A DNA stretch of 64,000 nucleotides from Paenibacillus anaericanus. Its GTDB lineage: Bacteria; Bacillota; Bacilli; Paenibacillales; Paenibacillaceae. The translations under genes and the position numbers were made by a program. The notes beneath the pieces are model-generated. The model did no database searches, was not told where the DNA came from, and was given only the letters and a program-made list of their open reading frames with translations. This document shows, piece after piece, positions 17,582-26,309 of the stretch (positions are counted from its first letter, which is position 1; the number at the start of each line of letters is the position of its first letter). The stretch lies in contig NZ_RZNY01000004.1 in assembly GCF_003994475.1 (NCBI RefSeq), positions 186,001-250,000 of the forward strand, read 5' to 3'.

Positions 17582-20500
17582 TTATCGATCCTTCCAACGT
17601 ACTACCGAAGCATTCACTGTTTCCGCCCCACCTTGTATTGTATAATTGCGATTGCCGGTATCGCTGCCATTGCTATTGGCCTCAACACTGTCCCAACTTC
17701 CACGAGTAAACTTATATAGATAATTTGTTCCTGCTGTCAATTGCAAAGTGATGCTATAAGTCCCGTTAGAATTCCTTGTCATCAGGTAATCTGAATCCGC
17801 CGCATTCCAGCTATTAAACGAACCGGAGATATAAACATTATCGCTCGCTGTCGTGTTACTAGGAACGGATAACGTGACTGTCAATCCATCTGGTTGTGGT
17901 TCACCTTGTGTGATGACCCCATTTACCAAAGTTGAGGTACCCACATTGAAATGGTAGTTGTTCGTGTTGTTATTGTCCCATGTACCATTTCCGTTATTTA
18001 GCGCAGCTGTTATTCCAGTTGCTGTTCCGATAGGTAATGTTACCTTGAAATAACCTGGTTGAGTCGCTGGGCTCATCGCAGTACCCGGCAATGTCGTCCA
18101 TGTTGTAGCACCATCCACTTTATAGTGTATATAGGAGTTAGTAAATCCAGTTTTATAGTAAATAACGACCTCATTACCTTGAGGTGTAGTAACCGTTGCT
18201 GAATTACTCGCGCCAGATTCATTCAATGCTGCATCCTTCGCCTTCACTGTGTAACTGTACGTTGTACCCGCTATCAATCCTGAATCGTTGAATGACGTAC
18301 TCGCTACTGAACCTACTTTTACTCCGTCTCTATAAACATCGTATCCCGTAACTCCTACATTATCAGTAGAAGCACTCCAACTTACAATTGCTGAAGTTGT
18401 TCCGTTCAAGACTGCTGTCACATTGCTTGGAATAGTTGGTGGCTCTGTGTCAAGAACAACGGCGGGTGTAGTAACTGTTGCTGCGGTACTAAAACCAGAT
18501 ACATTTTGCGCTGCATCTTTTGCCTTAACAGTATAACTGTAAGTTGTTCCTGCCAACAGTCCTGTATCTGTGAACGTTGTACTTGTTACTGTACTTACCT
18601 TTACACCATCTCTATAAACATCATATCCCGTAACTCCTACATTATCAGTAGAGGCACTCCAACTTACAATTGCCGAAGTTGTTCCGTTCAAGACTGCTGT
18701 CACATTGCCTGGGATCGTTGGTGGCTCTGTCTCTGGAATGACGACTGGTGGGGTAAACGTTGCTGCAGTACTAAACGCGGATGCATTTTGCGCTGCATCT
18801 TTTGCCTTTACTGTATAGCTATAAGTTGTTCCAGCCACCAGTCCTGTATCTGTGAATGTAGTGCTAGTTACGGTACTTACCTTTACTCCGTTTCTATAAA
18901 CATCGTATCCCGTAACTCCCACATTATCAGTAGAAGCACTCCAGCTTATAATTGCCGAAGTTGTTCCGTTCAAGACTGCTGTCACATTACCTGGGATAGT
19001 AGGAGCTACTGTATCCAATGGAGCAGTAAGTTCAACAGCATATACTTTAGATGAGTTGCCACCTACATTAACCGTAATTTGCTTTCCTGTAACCCCTCCG
19101 GATTGAACCGTTACTTTCTCTGAGGTATTGAGCAGATTTGTTAGCACCGTGCCTACCGTTAATGAACTTTCCGAACGAAGCGGAATAGTCTGTGTAATCG
19201 AATTCCCTGAGTTATTAAATGCCGAAATGACTTCTTGTCCGACGTTGGTACCTGAATCAACTCTACGTGAGAAGGCATATAAATTTGTCGCAGACCACAT
19301 CTCCCGTTGTTTACCTGTACGCAGGGCTTGGTAATCCTGACGAAGTTTATTCAATTTAGCTACATATTGATACGTATTCGTATTTTCATTGAAGTAATCC
19401 GTTTGGACATTACCATTACTATCCCGTTTCACCATCGACCAACGGTTCCAAGTATCGGCAATCCCGCCCGTAATGATCGATCCATTGCCATTTCCTTTAT
19501 TCTGCTCTGTTCCTTGAAACACAACAGGAACACCACGAACAGTGAAGATAAAGGTCAGCGCATTCTGAAGCTTCTGAACGTCACCACCAACCTCTGTAAG
19601 AAAGCGGTTACGGTCATGGTTATCAATAAAGGTAACCATATGATTCTCTGATCCATTGTAGAGCGAGTCCTGAGCTAACGTGGACTTAATATTACTTTCG
19701 AAGGATTGTCCATAAGCAAAGCTATTCAACACCGAGAAGAATAATGGGAAATCCAACATCCCCCACTCTGCGTTGCTACCCACCCAACGAGATACAAATT
19801 CAGCATTACCGTCGAAATTTTCTCCAAATGATTTTACTCCAACATATTGTTCAAGTTCTCTAATTATAGAAGGTTTTATTAATTTTGCGGCATCCACACG
19901 CATACCGTCCGCCCCTGTATAATCAAACCAACCTTTAATGGAGTCGAAAATGGCTTGTTTGGCCTGCGGGTTGTCAAAATCGATATCATCCAGACCAGCC
20001 AAATCATGATTCTCAATATAATCCTGCGCCCATTGTGTATAGTTCCCATCCACCAAAGACCAGTTGATATCACCGTTGTGATGATACCAAGAAGGATTGT
20101 TAAACGGAGCCGCAGGTTGTAATCCCGCAATGTCATAGTATGCATTCGTCCCTAACATGTAATCTCCGATATGATTAGGAACTACATCGATAATGACTTT
20201 AATGCCTAGAACATGAGCACTGTCTACCAATTCTTTCAACTTTTCCTTTGTTCCAAAATAAGGATTAGCACTGTTAGGATCTTTAACATTGTAACCGTGG
20301 TAAGCCGTATTTCTACCCGTACCATTATTGTCACGACTTACGACTTGCGGTTCAGCCACAGGGGAGATCCAAATTGCCGTGTATCCCATTTTTTTGATAT
20401 ATGACAATTTATCGATGACACCCTGCCAATCGCCGCCCTTCATGTAGCGGAAATCTTCTTCACTACTCTCCCCATAACGGATAGCAGATCCTGTTGCATT

Positions 20501-20680
20501 ATTGGAAGTATCACCGTCATTGAATCGATCTACCATAATTTGATATATCGTATCATTCTCATCAAACCCTAGTCTAGCAGCTTCCACTCTCTGAGATGGT
20601 GCCACAATCCCGGACAACAAGAACATAATTAGCGCTAGAATCGTCACTAAACTCAATTTTCTCTTGAAAGTACCTGCCAT
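17582..20680 (-). CDS. Secreted modular alpha-amylase/CGTase-like enzyme (GH13-FN3x3-CBM25-CBM20)
   Basis: A 1032-residue exported enzyme. Residues 1-34 are a signal peptide (cleavage near VEA). The GH13 barrel spans ~38-460 with the four conserved regions: DVVPNH, GMRVDAAK (nucleophile Asp), SFGENFDG (acid/base Glu) and FIDNHD. A C domain runs to ~550. Three near-identical FN3 modules (~553-835) follow, then a CBM25-like module (VVIYYKTGFTNSYIHYKVDG) and a CBM20 starch-binding module (VYISGSFNSWNAADSDY to the end). It resembles raw-starch-degrading amylases and cyclodextrin glucanotransferase relatives; hydrolysis and transfer cannot be separated by eye. AAGGAGGG precedes the ATG. Probably controlled by the LacI-type gene upstream. 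Confidence 0.92.
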   Translation of the reverse strand: MAGTFKRKLSLVTILALIMFLLSGIVAPSQRVEAARLGFDENDTIYQIMVDRFNDGDTSNNATGSAIRYGESSEEDFRYMKGGDWQGVIDKLSYIKKMGYTAIWISPVAEPQVVSRDNNGTGRNTAYHGYNVKDPNSANPYFGTKEKLKELVDSAHVLGIKVIIDVVPNHIGDYMLGTNAYYDIAGLQPAAPFNNPSWYHHNGDINWSLVDGNYTQWAQDYIENHDLAGLDDIDFDNPQAKQAIFDSIKGWFDYTGADGMRVDAAKLIKPSIIRELEQYVGVKSFGENFDGNAEFVSRWVGSNAEWGMLDFPLFFSVLNSFAYGQSFESNIKSTLAQDSLYNGSENHMVTFIDNHDRNRFLTEVGGDVQKLQNALTFIFTVRGVPVVFQGTEQNKGNGNGSIITGGIADTWNRWSMVKRDSNGNVQTDYFNENTNTYQYVAKLNKLRQDYQALRTGKQREMWSATNLYAFSRRVDSGTNVGQEVISAFNNSGNSITQTIPLRSESSLTVGTVLTNLLNTSEKVTVQSGGVTGKQITVNVGGNSSKVYAVELTAPLDTVAPTIPGNVTAVLNGTTSAIISWSASTDNVGVTGYDVYRNGVKVSTVTSTTFTDTGLVAGTTYSYTVKAKDAAQNASAFSTAATFTPPVVIPETEPPTIPGNVTAVLNGTTSAIVSWSASTDNVGVTGYDVYRDGVKVSTVTSTTFTDTGLLAGTTYSYTVKAKDAAQNVSGFSTAATVTTPAVVLDTEPPTIPSNVTAVLNGTTSAIVSWSASTDNVGVTGYDVYRDGVKVGSVASTSFNDSGLIAGTTYSYTVKAKDAALNESGASNSATVTTPQGNEVVIYYKTGFTNSYIHYKVDGATTWTTLPGTAMSPATQPGYFKVTLPIGTATGITAALNNGNGTWDNNNTNNYHFNVGTSTLVNGVITQGEPQPDGLTVTLSVPSNTTASDNVYISGSFNSWNAADSDYLMTRNSNGTYSITLQLTAGTNYLYKFTRGSWDSVEANSNGSDTGNRNYTIQGGAETVNASVVRWKDR
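18180..19020 (-). repeat. Three tandem FN3 modules inside the amylase gene
   Basis: A unit of about 290 bases occurs three times in frame, each starting NVTAVLNGTTSAI and ending in a Pro/Glu linker. DNA similarity between copies is very high (for example AACTCCTACATTATCAGTAG recurs), which implies recent duplication or gene conversion. Confidence 0.85.
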
Positions 20681-20732
20681 TAAATTTACCCTCCTTAAAT
20701 AATCTTAATTTGTGGAGATAAAGTTAAATTTA

Positions 20733-20746
20733 GGGAACCGGTTTCC
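20733..20746. promoter_or_regulatory. Candidate LacI-family operator upstream of the amylase
   Basis: GGGAACCGGTTTCC is a near-perfect palindrome with the central CG typical of LacI/GalR operators. It lies 53 bases before the amylase start, between that gene and the divergently unrelated terminator of the adjacent LacI-type gene. Repression of the amylase by that regulator, or a CcpA-like site, are both possible. Confidence 0.65.
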
Positions 20747-20749
20747 TTG

Positions 20750-20778
20750 GATAAAAAATACCACCTGCATAGGTGGTA
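20750..20778 (-). terminator. Terminator of the LacI-type regulator gene
   Basis: On the minus strand TACCACC, loop TATGCA, GGTGGTA, then TTTTTTAT. The hairpin lies directly before the amylase operator, so the amylase promoter must overlap or follow it. Confidence 0.75.
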
Positions 20779-20829
20779 CGTCAATCCTACTTTAGTAATT
20801 ATTTATTTTTTATCCATTTAATGCATTTT

Positions 20830-21858
20830 TTATCTTTTTGTGCTCGATTCTCGCACTATCAATTCTGGCATCAACCATTTTTGTTGTAGAAACTTGTCTT
20901 GATTAGCTTGACTTTCTTCTTGTATTTGCGACATGAGTAACTCCGCGGCCCCCGCTCCCAAACCAAATGTATCCATATGGAGACAAGTTAGCGCAGGTGT
21001 CGTATATGGGGCTAATGGCTCATTATCAAACGTGACGACCCCTATTTCCTGTGGTACAGAAATCCCTTTTTCCTTAAGACGTTTCAGAGCTCCAAATGCA
21101 ACAAAGTTATTCATGCATACCAAAGCATCTGGTATCTCCCCATGTTCTAATATTGTAGAAACCATGTGATAACCAGCTTTCTCGGTGTTCCCATCCGGAT
21201 AAATCCTTAACGGATTCCCTTCCACATCCTCTTGAAGCAATGCATCTATAACCCCTGCGGATCTAGACTCAAATAAGGGTTCATTTTCCCCCCCACCAAT
21301 AAACGCCAGGTTCCGGTATCCTTGTTCTAACAGATGCTGGGTTAGCCTTGTTGCCCCGAGACGATTGTTAATATCTACACAGGGGACCATCTTTGGTCCA
21401 CTCCATTCTCCGATTAGAACATAAGGGAACCCCAAATTTCTTAAATCCTCAGCCGAATCCTTCGTCAGAATTGAGTTATCTATAATGATTCCATCAGCTT
21501 TTTGGCTTAATACATATCGGGTTAAATAATCACGACTTTCTTCCCGTCCCACGTTACTAATGGTCAGTTCGTAGTTGTTAGGACCTACAACACTCTCGAT
21601 CCCCCCAATAATATTATAAAAAAAGAAATTCAGAAAATCGTTTCTACGAGTTAGATCAATAATGAGTGATATGTTGTGACATTTCTGCCTAGCTAGTCCA
21701 GTCGCTAAACTACTAGGAATGTAATTCATTTGTTTCATAATTTCGCGTATTCTTACCTTAGTTGCTATTGAAATATGGGGAGAGTCATTGAGCACTTTGG
21801 ATACTGTCGATTTAGCTACATTTGCAGCTTTAGCAATATCCTTAATGGTTACCTTCAC
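20830..21858 (-). CDS. LacI/GalR-family transcriptional regulator, probable amylase regulator
   Basis: A 342-residue protein, the usual LacI length, starting from GTG at 21858 after AAAAGGGG. The N-terminal HTH is textbook (VTIKDIAKAANVAKSTVSKVLN), followed by the hinge helix region SSLATGLARQ. The rest is a periplasmic-binding-protein-like sugar sensor with KADGIIIDNS, YRNLAFIGG, DALVCMNN and GVVTFDNEPLAPYTTP. It stands directly upstream of and co-oriented with the amylase gene, with a LacI-type palindrome between them. Regulation by maltooligosaccharides is likely but inferred. Confidence 0.88.
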   Translation of the reverse strand: MKVTIKDIAKAANVAKSTVSKVLNDSPHISIATKVRIREIMKQMNYIPSSLATGLARQKCHNISLIIDLTRRNDFLNFFFYNIIGGIESVVGPNNYELTISNVGREESRDYLTRYVLSQKADGIIIDNSILTKDSAEDLRNLGFPYVLIGEWSGPKMVPCVDINNRLGATRLTQHLLEQGYRNLAFIGGGENEPLFESRSAGVIDALLQEDVEGNPLRIYPDGNTEKAGYHMVSTILEHGEIPDALVCMNNFVAFGALKRLKEKGISVPQEIGVVTFDNEPLAPYTTPALTCLHMDTFGLGAGAAELLMSQIQEESQANQDKFLQQKWLMPELIVRESSTKR

Positions 21859-21949
21859 GAAAGCGACCCCTTTTTGGAAGAAAATGAAATCTCTACTCGC
21901 AATATACCACAGACCTGAACCCTTATCTGGGTCAAGTCTGTCGATTACT

Positions 21950-22132
21950 TCATATTTTAGATCTGGTTGTCGGCTGAAGCAGACCAATCATCATCCGAAT
22001 GGTAGTTGTTTTTCCGGCACCATTAGGTCCAAGAAATCCAAACAATTCACCCTGCCTTACGGAGAAGGACAAATCATCTACGGCCTTTTTGTTATTCGAG
22101 TAATACTTCGAAACCTGCTTAACATCAATCAA
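21950..22132 (-). pseudogene. Truncated ABC transporter ATP-binding protein
   Basis: Sixty residues remain, from a TTG at 22132 with a strong AAAGGAGGG site. The fragment reads as the start of a BcrA/YtrB-type ATPase ([19 protein letters not shown], then Walker [12 protein letters not shown]) and stops shortly after GLLQPT. The Q-loop, signature LSGGQ, Walker B and H-loop are absent, and no permease gene follows; the LacI-type gene takes their place. This is best explained by a deletion that joined the ATPase start to the regulator region. It cannot hydrolyse ATP as it stands. Confidence 0.85.
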
Positions 22133-22459
22133 AATTCTGACCCTCCTTTGCGAACTTAATTGGTTAAAACATTCGCTCTTTACCCAGTTGTTCCTCCACA
22201 ACATTGTGAGAATTTCATGATTAATGTGAAAATATTCACTTTTAATGATATTAAATGCTTGAAATCTATTTTTCCAATCCGGCTATAAATACGTTGCTTG
22301 TTATTAAAATACTGGCTAGACCGCCGGATTAGAATTACATCGACTGACTTGGTTTTCCTCCTCACTCACTATATAATTGAAAGTGCATACTAAGATTGGA
22401 ATTCGGAATCTACATACGTAATTTGCGTGGGCTTCCTTAAGGAGATGGCTTATATATTT

Positions 22460-23137
22460 ATGAGAGAAGAAACAAGTATAGATTCTCGTTATCCTCAAGT
22501 ACTAATTATGACAGCGGTTCAGGGAGAAAAGGACGCCGTATTGCGTGGCCTGGGCGGAGCAACAGGTTTTGATGTATGTTTGGCAGGGGTTGGCCCAGCA
22601 TCGGCTGCGGCACGAACAGCGGCAGCATTAGCCTGTGGTAAATACGATCTCGTGATCAGCGCCGGAATTGGCGGTGGGTTCCGAGAACGTGCGGACGTTG
22701 GATCTCTGGTGATAGCCAGTGAGATCATCGCCGCGGATCTTGGGGTAGAAACCGCTGAAGGTTTCGCTAGTGTGGACGAGCTTGGGTTTGGTTCTGCTCG
22801 TGTGACTGTCCACCCCCACCTACCTCATAAGATGCTTCAATTGTTGGAATCCTCGGGGATTCCTGCTTGCATCGGCCCCGTAGTGACTTTATCTACTGCA
22901 ACGGGTACGGCCTCAACAACTACAGAGTTAGCGAGACGTATTCCTGGCGTTGCAGCTGAAGCCATGGAAGGGTATGGCGTCGCAATTGCCGCACAACAGT
23001 TGGAGTTGCCAGTCATAGAAATTAGGGCGATCTCTAACGTGGTTGGACCACGTCAGCGTGACTTATGGAAAATCGATGACGCTATGAAAACATTAGAACG
23101 AGCTTTTGCTAAATTACCGGAGGTGCTACACAAATGA
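22460..23137 (+). CDS. mqnB: Futalosine hydrolase
   Basis: A nucleosidase-fold protein of about 225 residues. Motifs include VLIMTAVQGEKDAVLRGLG, AGVGPASAAARTA, LVISAGIGGGF, and AEAMEGYGVAIAA with the catalytic-region Glu. MqnB removes hypoxanthine from futalosine to give dehypoxanthinyl futalosine in the alternative menaquinone pathway. The start is uncertain: ATG at 22460 has AAGGAG 15 bases upstream, and GTG at 22427 would add 11 residues but lacks a site. Its stop overlaps the mqnD start (ATGA), so the two are coupled. Confidence 0.88.
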   Translation: MREETSIDSRYPQVLIMTAVQGEKDAVLRGLGGATGFDVCLAGVGPASAAARTAAALACGKYDLVISAGIGGGFRERADVGSLVIASEIIAADLGVETAEGFASVDELGFGSARVTVHPHLPHKMLQLLESSGIPACIGPVVTLSTATGTASTTTELARRIPGVAAEAMEGYGVAIAAQQLELPVIEIRAISNVVGPRQRDLWKIDDAMKTLERAFAKLPEVLHK

Positions 23138-23976
23138 ATATTGCCTTTTCACCCTGTCCGAACGATACTTTTGTCTTTCATGCTTGGGCACATGGTCTGA
23201 TCCCTGGCGCTCCTAAGCTTGACGTTACCTATGCGGATATCGACATTACCAATGGTCTAGCAGCCTCTGGAAAAGGTCCTGATATACTCAAAATATCCTA
23301 CGCCGCACTGCCATATGTGCTTAATGAATACGCATTACTACCTTGCGGCGGTGCGCTTGGCCGTGGCTGCGGTCCACTTGTCCTTACAGCTAACGATCAC
23401 ACCGGGGCCGCAGGTCCAGCGGCCTTATCAGGTCGGCGAGTGGCTGTACCGAGCGAACGTTCCACTGCTTATTTGCTATTTCGCCTCTGGGCGGCAAGCA
23501 CGGTGCCTGGTGGAGTTGGTGAGATCGTCGTTCTACCATTTGACGAGATTATGCCTGCGGTACAACGTGGGGAAGTAGATGCAGGGCTTGTCATCCATGA
23601 AGCCAGATTTACCTATCCATCCTATGGATTAAATCTATTGATAGATCTAGGAAGCTGGTGGGAATCCGACACGGGACTTCCAATTCCACTCGGAGCGATT
23701 GTTGCTCGCCGCACACTCGATTTAAATGCTATTGCAGGATGGATTAAACAGTCCGTGCAATATGCTTGGGCTCAACCCGAAGTTTCTGCTGAATATGTTG
23801 CGAGTCATGCTCAAGAGATGTCTCCTGAAGTGACACAAGCGCATATCGAATTATATGTCAGTTCTTATACCGAGGACCTAGGTGATGACGGCTATAATGC
23901 GGTTAAGGCATTACTTGGTCGTGCTGCACAGGAAGGACTCGTACCCCAAGTGGATTTGACTACTTTGGGTAGTTAA
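23134..23976 (+). CDS. mqnD: 1,4-dihydroxy-6-naphthoate synthase
   Basis: A 280-residue protein of the periplasmic-binding-protein-like MqnA/MqnD fold. Visible signatures are FSPCPNDTFVFHAWAHG, DILKISYAALPY, GRGCGPLVLT and GEVDAGLVIHEARFTY. MqnD converts cyclic dehypoxanthinyl futalosine into 1,4-dihydroxy-6-naphthoate. A GGAGGTG site in the end of mqnB serves it. The partner genes mqnA, mqnC and mqnE are not in the window. Confidence 0.93.
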   Translation: MNIAFSPCPNDTFVFHAWAHGLIPGAPKLDVTYADIDITNGLAASGKGPDILKISYAALPYVLNEYALLPCGGALGRGCGPLVLTANDHTGAAGPAALSGRRVAVPSERSTAYLLFRLWAASTVPGGVGEIVVLPFDEIMPAVQRGEVDAGLVIHEARFTYPSYGLNLLIDLGSWWESDTGLPIPLGAIVARRTLDLNAIAGWIKQSVQYAWAQPEVSAEYVASHAQEMSPEVTQAHIELYVSSYTEDLGDDGYNAVKALLGRAAQEGLVPQVDLTTLGS

Positions 23977-24065
23977 TATTCATTTTTTCAAAACGAGTAA
24001 AATTCTCGATCATCACTAATTCATCCAAAGAACTACTCATTAGATCACTAAATTACACTCATACG

Positions 24066-24104
24066 CAAAAATAACCGTTCGGACATGATCCGGACGGTTG
24101 TTTC
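24066..24104 (-). terminator. Terminator of the radical SAM gene
   Basis: AACCGTCCGG, loop ATCATGT, CCGAACGGTT on the minus strand, followed by ATTTTTG. The stem can also terminate the mqnBD transcript from the other side. Confidence 0.8.
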
Positions 24105-24106
24105 AT

Positions 24107-24994
24107 TTATGCCATTCCACCAAAGCGCTTACGGTAGCCACATTTACGACATAACTCTTCCACTGCTTCTCTGCGCGAAAAACCATCATACAATTGATTC
24201 GCACGATCTCCGTCTACGATTTCTGAGAATGGGGTCTGATGTACGTTGCCTAGGTTGATTACCCCTTCTCCATCAAGGCAGCAAGGAATGACGGTACCAT
24301 CTACTAGAATTCCTGCCTGATTACGAAGAGCATGACAGAAACCTTTTCCATCGTCCTCTTCCGCATTCAAATCTGGCCAGTCAAACTGAGCATCCTGATT
24401 CAAATAAATCCGCTCAGCTAACTTGATACCACTTCCCGGGATCACTTTCTCCTCGATATGAAAATCTAGGCCAAATTCCTTCTCGATCATCGCAAGCGTT
24501 GTACGGTTTCTACTTCGTTCCTGGTTACTCTCATTATCTCTACTCAAGTTCCAAAGCCTAAATGAGATAATCATATTAGAAGACGCTACGGCCTCCCTAA
24601 CAAAAGAAAGGATATTAGTGATATATCCCTCACGGTCAATTGAGCCTTCATGTCCATCGAAACTGTGCAAGGAGAAATTCATTTGGCGAAGCGCCGGCTT
24701 GCCAAGGAGCTTCTCCCTATTCTTCGTAATTAACGTCCCATTGGTTGTGATATTCACCTTAAATCCCTTCTCATGGCTTATATCAAGTAGTTCACCAACT
24801 TTGGGATGTAGCAATGGCTCGCCTTTGACGTGAAAATAAATGTAATCCGTATGGGGTTTGATATCATCTAATATTTTCGTAAATTCCTCAACCTTGATAA
24901 ACCGGTACTCCCGCTTTGTTGGTGGGCAGAAGCTACAGGCTAGATTACAAATGCTCGTCGTTTCTATATAGAATTTCTTAAACTTTTTTTTCAC
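24107..24994 (-). CDS. Radical SAM/SPASM-domain protein
   Basis: A 295-residue enzyme. The radical SAM 4Fe-4S motif CNLACSFC is at residues ~17-24, and HVKGEPLLHP and NITTNGTLI are typical S-adenosylmethionine-binding elements. The C-terminal part carries SPASM-type cysteines (VIPCCLDGEG, ELCRKCGY), which bind auxiliary iron-sulphur clusters. SPASM enzymes modify peptides, proteins or sugars. No precursor peptide gene is visible beside it, so the substrate is unknown. The start is the ATG at 24994 and it is monocistronic. Confidence 0.88.
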   Translation of the reverse strand: MKKKFKKFYIETTSICNLACSFCPPTKREYRFIKVEEFTKILDDIKPHTDYIYFHVKGEPLLHPKVGELLDISHEKGFKVNITTNGTLITKNREKLLGKPALRQMNFSLHSFDGHEGSIDREGYITNILSFVREAVASSNMIISFRLWNLSRDNESNQERSRNRTTLAMIEKEFGLDFHIEEKVIPGSGIKLAERIYLNQDAQFDWPDLNAEEDDGKGFCHALRNQAGILVDGTVIPCCLDGEGVINLGNVHQTPFSEIVDGDRANQLYDGFSRREAVEELCRKCGYRKRFGGMA

Positions 24995-25174
24995 TTTATA
25001 GACCTACTCATCTATTTAAATTTGCGCTTATTCATCGCATGAATTTTTACAGAGCTAATCTATATTTTAAGCTATTTACAAAATCGATGGTAGTCCCTAC
25101 TCATTTTTTGGCTCAAAACCAAAATCAGCGGTGGGCAGGCCCTATAGTGGGAAGCAGCGTTATACTTGTTATCT

Positions 25175-25669
25175 CTACATCCAGCTTGGATCACAGAGCA
25201 CAACGGACGTCTCAATTTGCCGCTCGGGTATACTCCAATATGTACGAAGTAAATGTTCTTTGTCTATCGGTTCCATTAATTTAAATCCATTACGCTTATA
25301 GAAAGAGATTGCCCAAGATGCAGATGCCCATGTCCCAATCAATAATGGTTTGGCACTGGCATCCATCAAATAAACAAGCAACTTACTTCCAATACCCTTA
25401 CCACGTTGATCAGTTCGAACATAAGCATGCCTGATTAAGGCAACCTCCTCTTTATCTTGGATTCCCATCACGCCTACTAAGCCATCCTCATCCTCGTATC
25501 CCCAGAAGACAACTCCATCGGCCATCTCACTTTGCAAGTGTTCCAAAGACATATAGGGCTCTACATAGCGGTCCTGAGGAATAATTCCCTTATAGGCTTG
25601 CGCCGCATCATTAATTATTTGTTGTATAATTACATCCTCGCTACCATCCATTGCACATTTTCTGATCAT
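25175..25669 (-). CDS. GNAT-family N-acetyltransferase
   Basis: A 164-residue acetyltransferase fold. The acetyl-CoA pyrophosphate loop is VRTDQRGKGIGSKLL, preceded by beta strand ALIRHAYV and followed by SWAISFYKRNGF. The ATG at 25669 follows AAGGGGGAATGCAGT. The acceptor is unknown. It lies just downstream of fosB, in the same direction, with a 52-base gap. Confidence 0.85.
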   Translation of the reverse strand: MIRKCAMDGSEDVIIQQIINDAAQAYKGIIPQDRYVEPYMSLEHLQSEMADGVVFWGYEDEDGLVGVMGIQDKEEVALIRHAYVRTDQRGKGIGSKLLVYLMDASAKPLLIGTWASASWAISFYKRNGFKLMEPIDKEHLLRTYWSIPERQIETSVVLCDPSWM

Positions 25670-25721
25670 ACTGCATTCCCCCTTAAACAATATGTCTCAA
25701 TCTATGAATCCTACAATATGT

Positions 25722-26141
25722 CTAATCATAAAAAATCATATGGCTTTTCTCCGACCTGTAGTAGTCAAGCCTGTCCGATAGTGTCCCCGTATGAAATTCA
25801 AACATATGTCCATCGGGATCCAAGAAGTATATCGATTGCCGATCCCTGATGTCTCTGACTCTTCCTGGTAGTACCTCAACTTGCAAGCGATGTAACCGTT
25901 CCATAATAGCATCGAAATCCTCTTCGGCTATAGTAAATGCAATATGTGTATATGTACGGTTCGCCCGATCCCTTTTCAACTCTTCTTGATTCAGAGCGAT
26001 CCAGATGCCTCCCATGTCGAAATAAGCTAGTTTTCTACCCTTTACGCGTAAAGTCGCCTCAAACACTTGTTCATAAAAAGCGATAGACTTCTCTAAATCT
26101 GCAACGGAGAAACAGAAGTGATTGATTCCTTGTATGTTCAT
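25722..26141 (-). CDS. fosB: FosB-type metallothiol transferase (fosfomycin resistance)
   Basis: A 139-residue vicinal-oxygen-chelate protein, the exact length of FosB. The three metal ligands sit at H8 (GINHFCFSV), H66 (TYTHIAF) and E115 (HMFEFHTG), and LPGRVRDIRDRQSIYF matches the active-site loop. FosB adds bacillithiol or cysteine to fosfomycin and opens its epoxide; this fits a Bacillales host. The ATG at 26141 is preceded by GGGAGGC, so a 15-codon longer frame is rejected. An Fsr-like efflux gene near 61 kb could act on the related drug fosmidomycin. Confidence 0.92.
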   Translation of the reverse strand: MNIQGINHFCFSVADLEKSIAFYEQVFEATLRVKGRKLAYFDMGGIWIALNQEELKRDRANRTYTHIAFTIAEEDFDAIMERLHRLQVEVLPGRVRDIRDRQSIYFLDPDGHMFEFHTGTLSDRLDYYRSEKSHMIFYD

Positions 26142-26201
26142 ATAGCCTCCCTTATTGTACTTCAGATTAATGTAATAACAAATCATTGACGATTCTTACC
26201 G

Positions 26202-26305
26202 TTTCCAGCGGCTACTTTAAACTCTATTTCACTTATTACGTCAACAAATTTGCTGGAGTAACTTTGTAGTATCCTTATTATAATTGCAAAGTAAGCCGCT
26301 GGAAA
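26202..26305. repeat. 104-base element with 12-base perfect terminal inverted repeats
   Basis: TTTCCAGCGGCT at 26202-26213 is mirrored by AGCCGCTGGAAA at 26294-26305, and the match continues inward (ACTTT) with one skipped base. The element ends five bases before the stop of the collagen-like gene. It has no coding capacity. Shape and size are those of a MITE or other short intergenic repeat; no target-site duplication is obvious. Confidence 0.6.
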
Positions 26306-26309
26306 ATGT

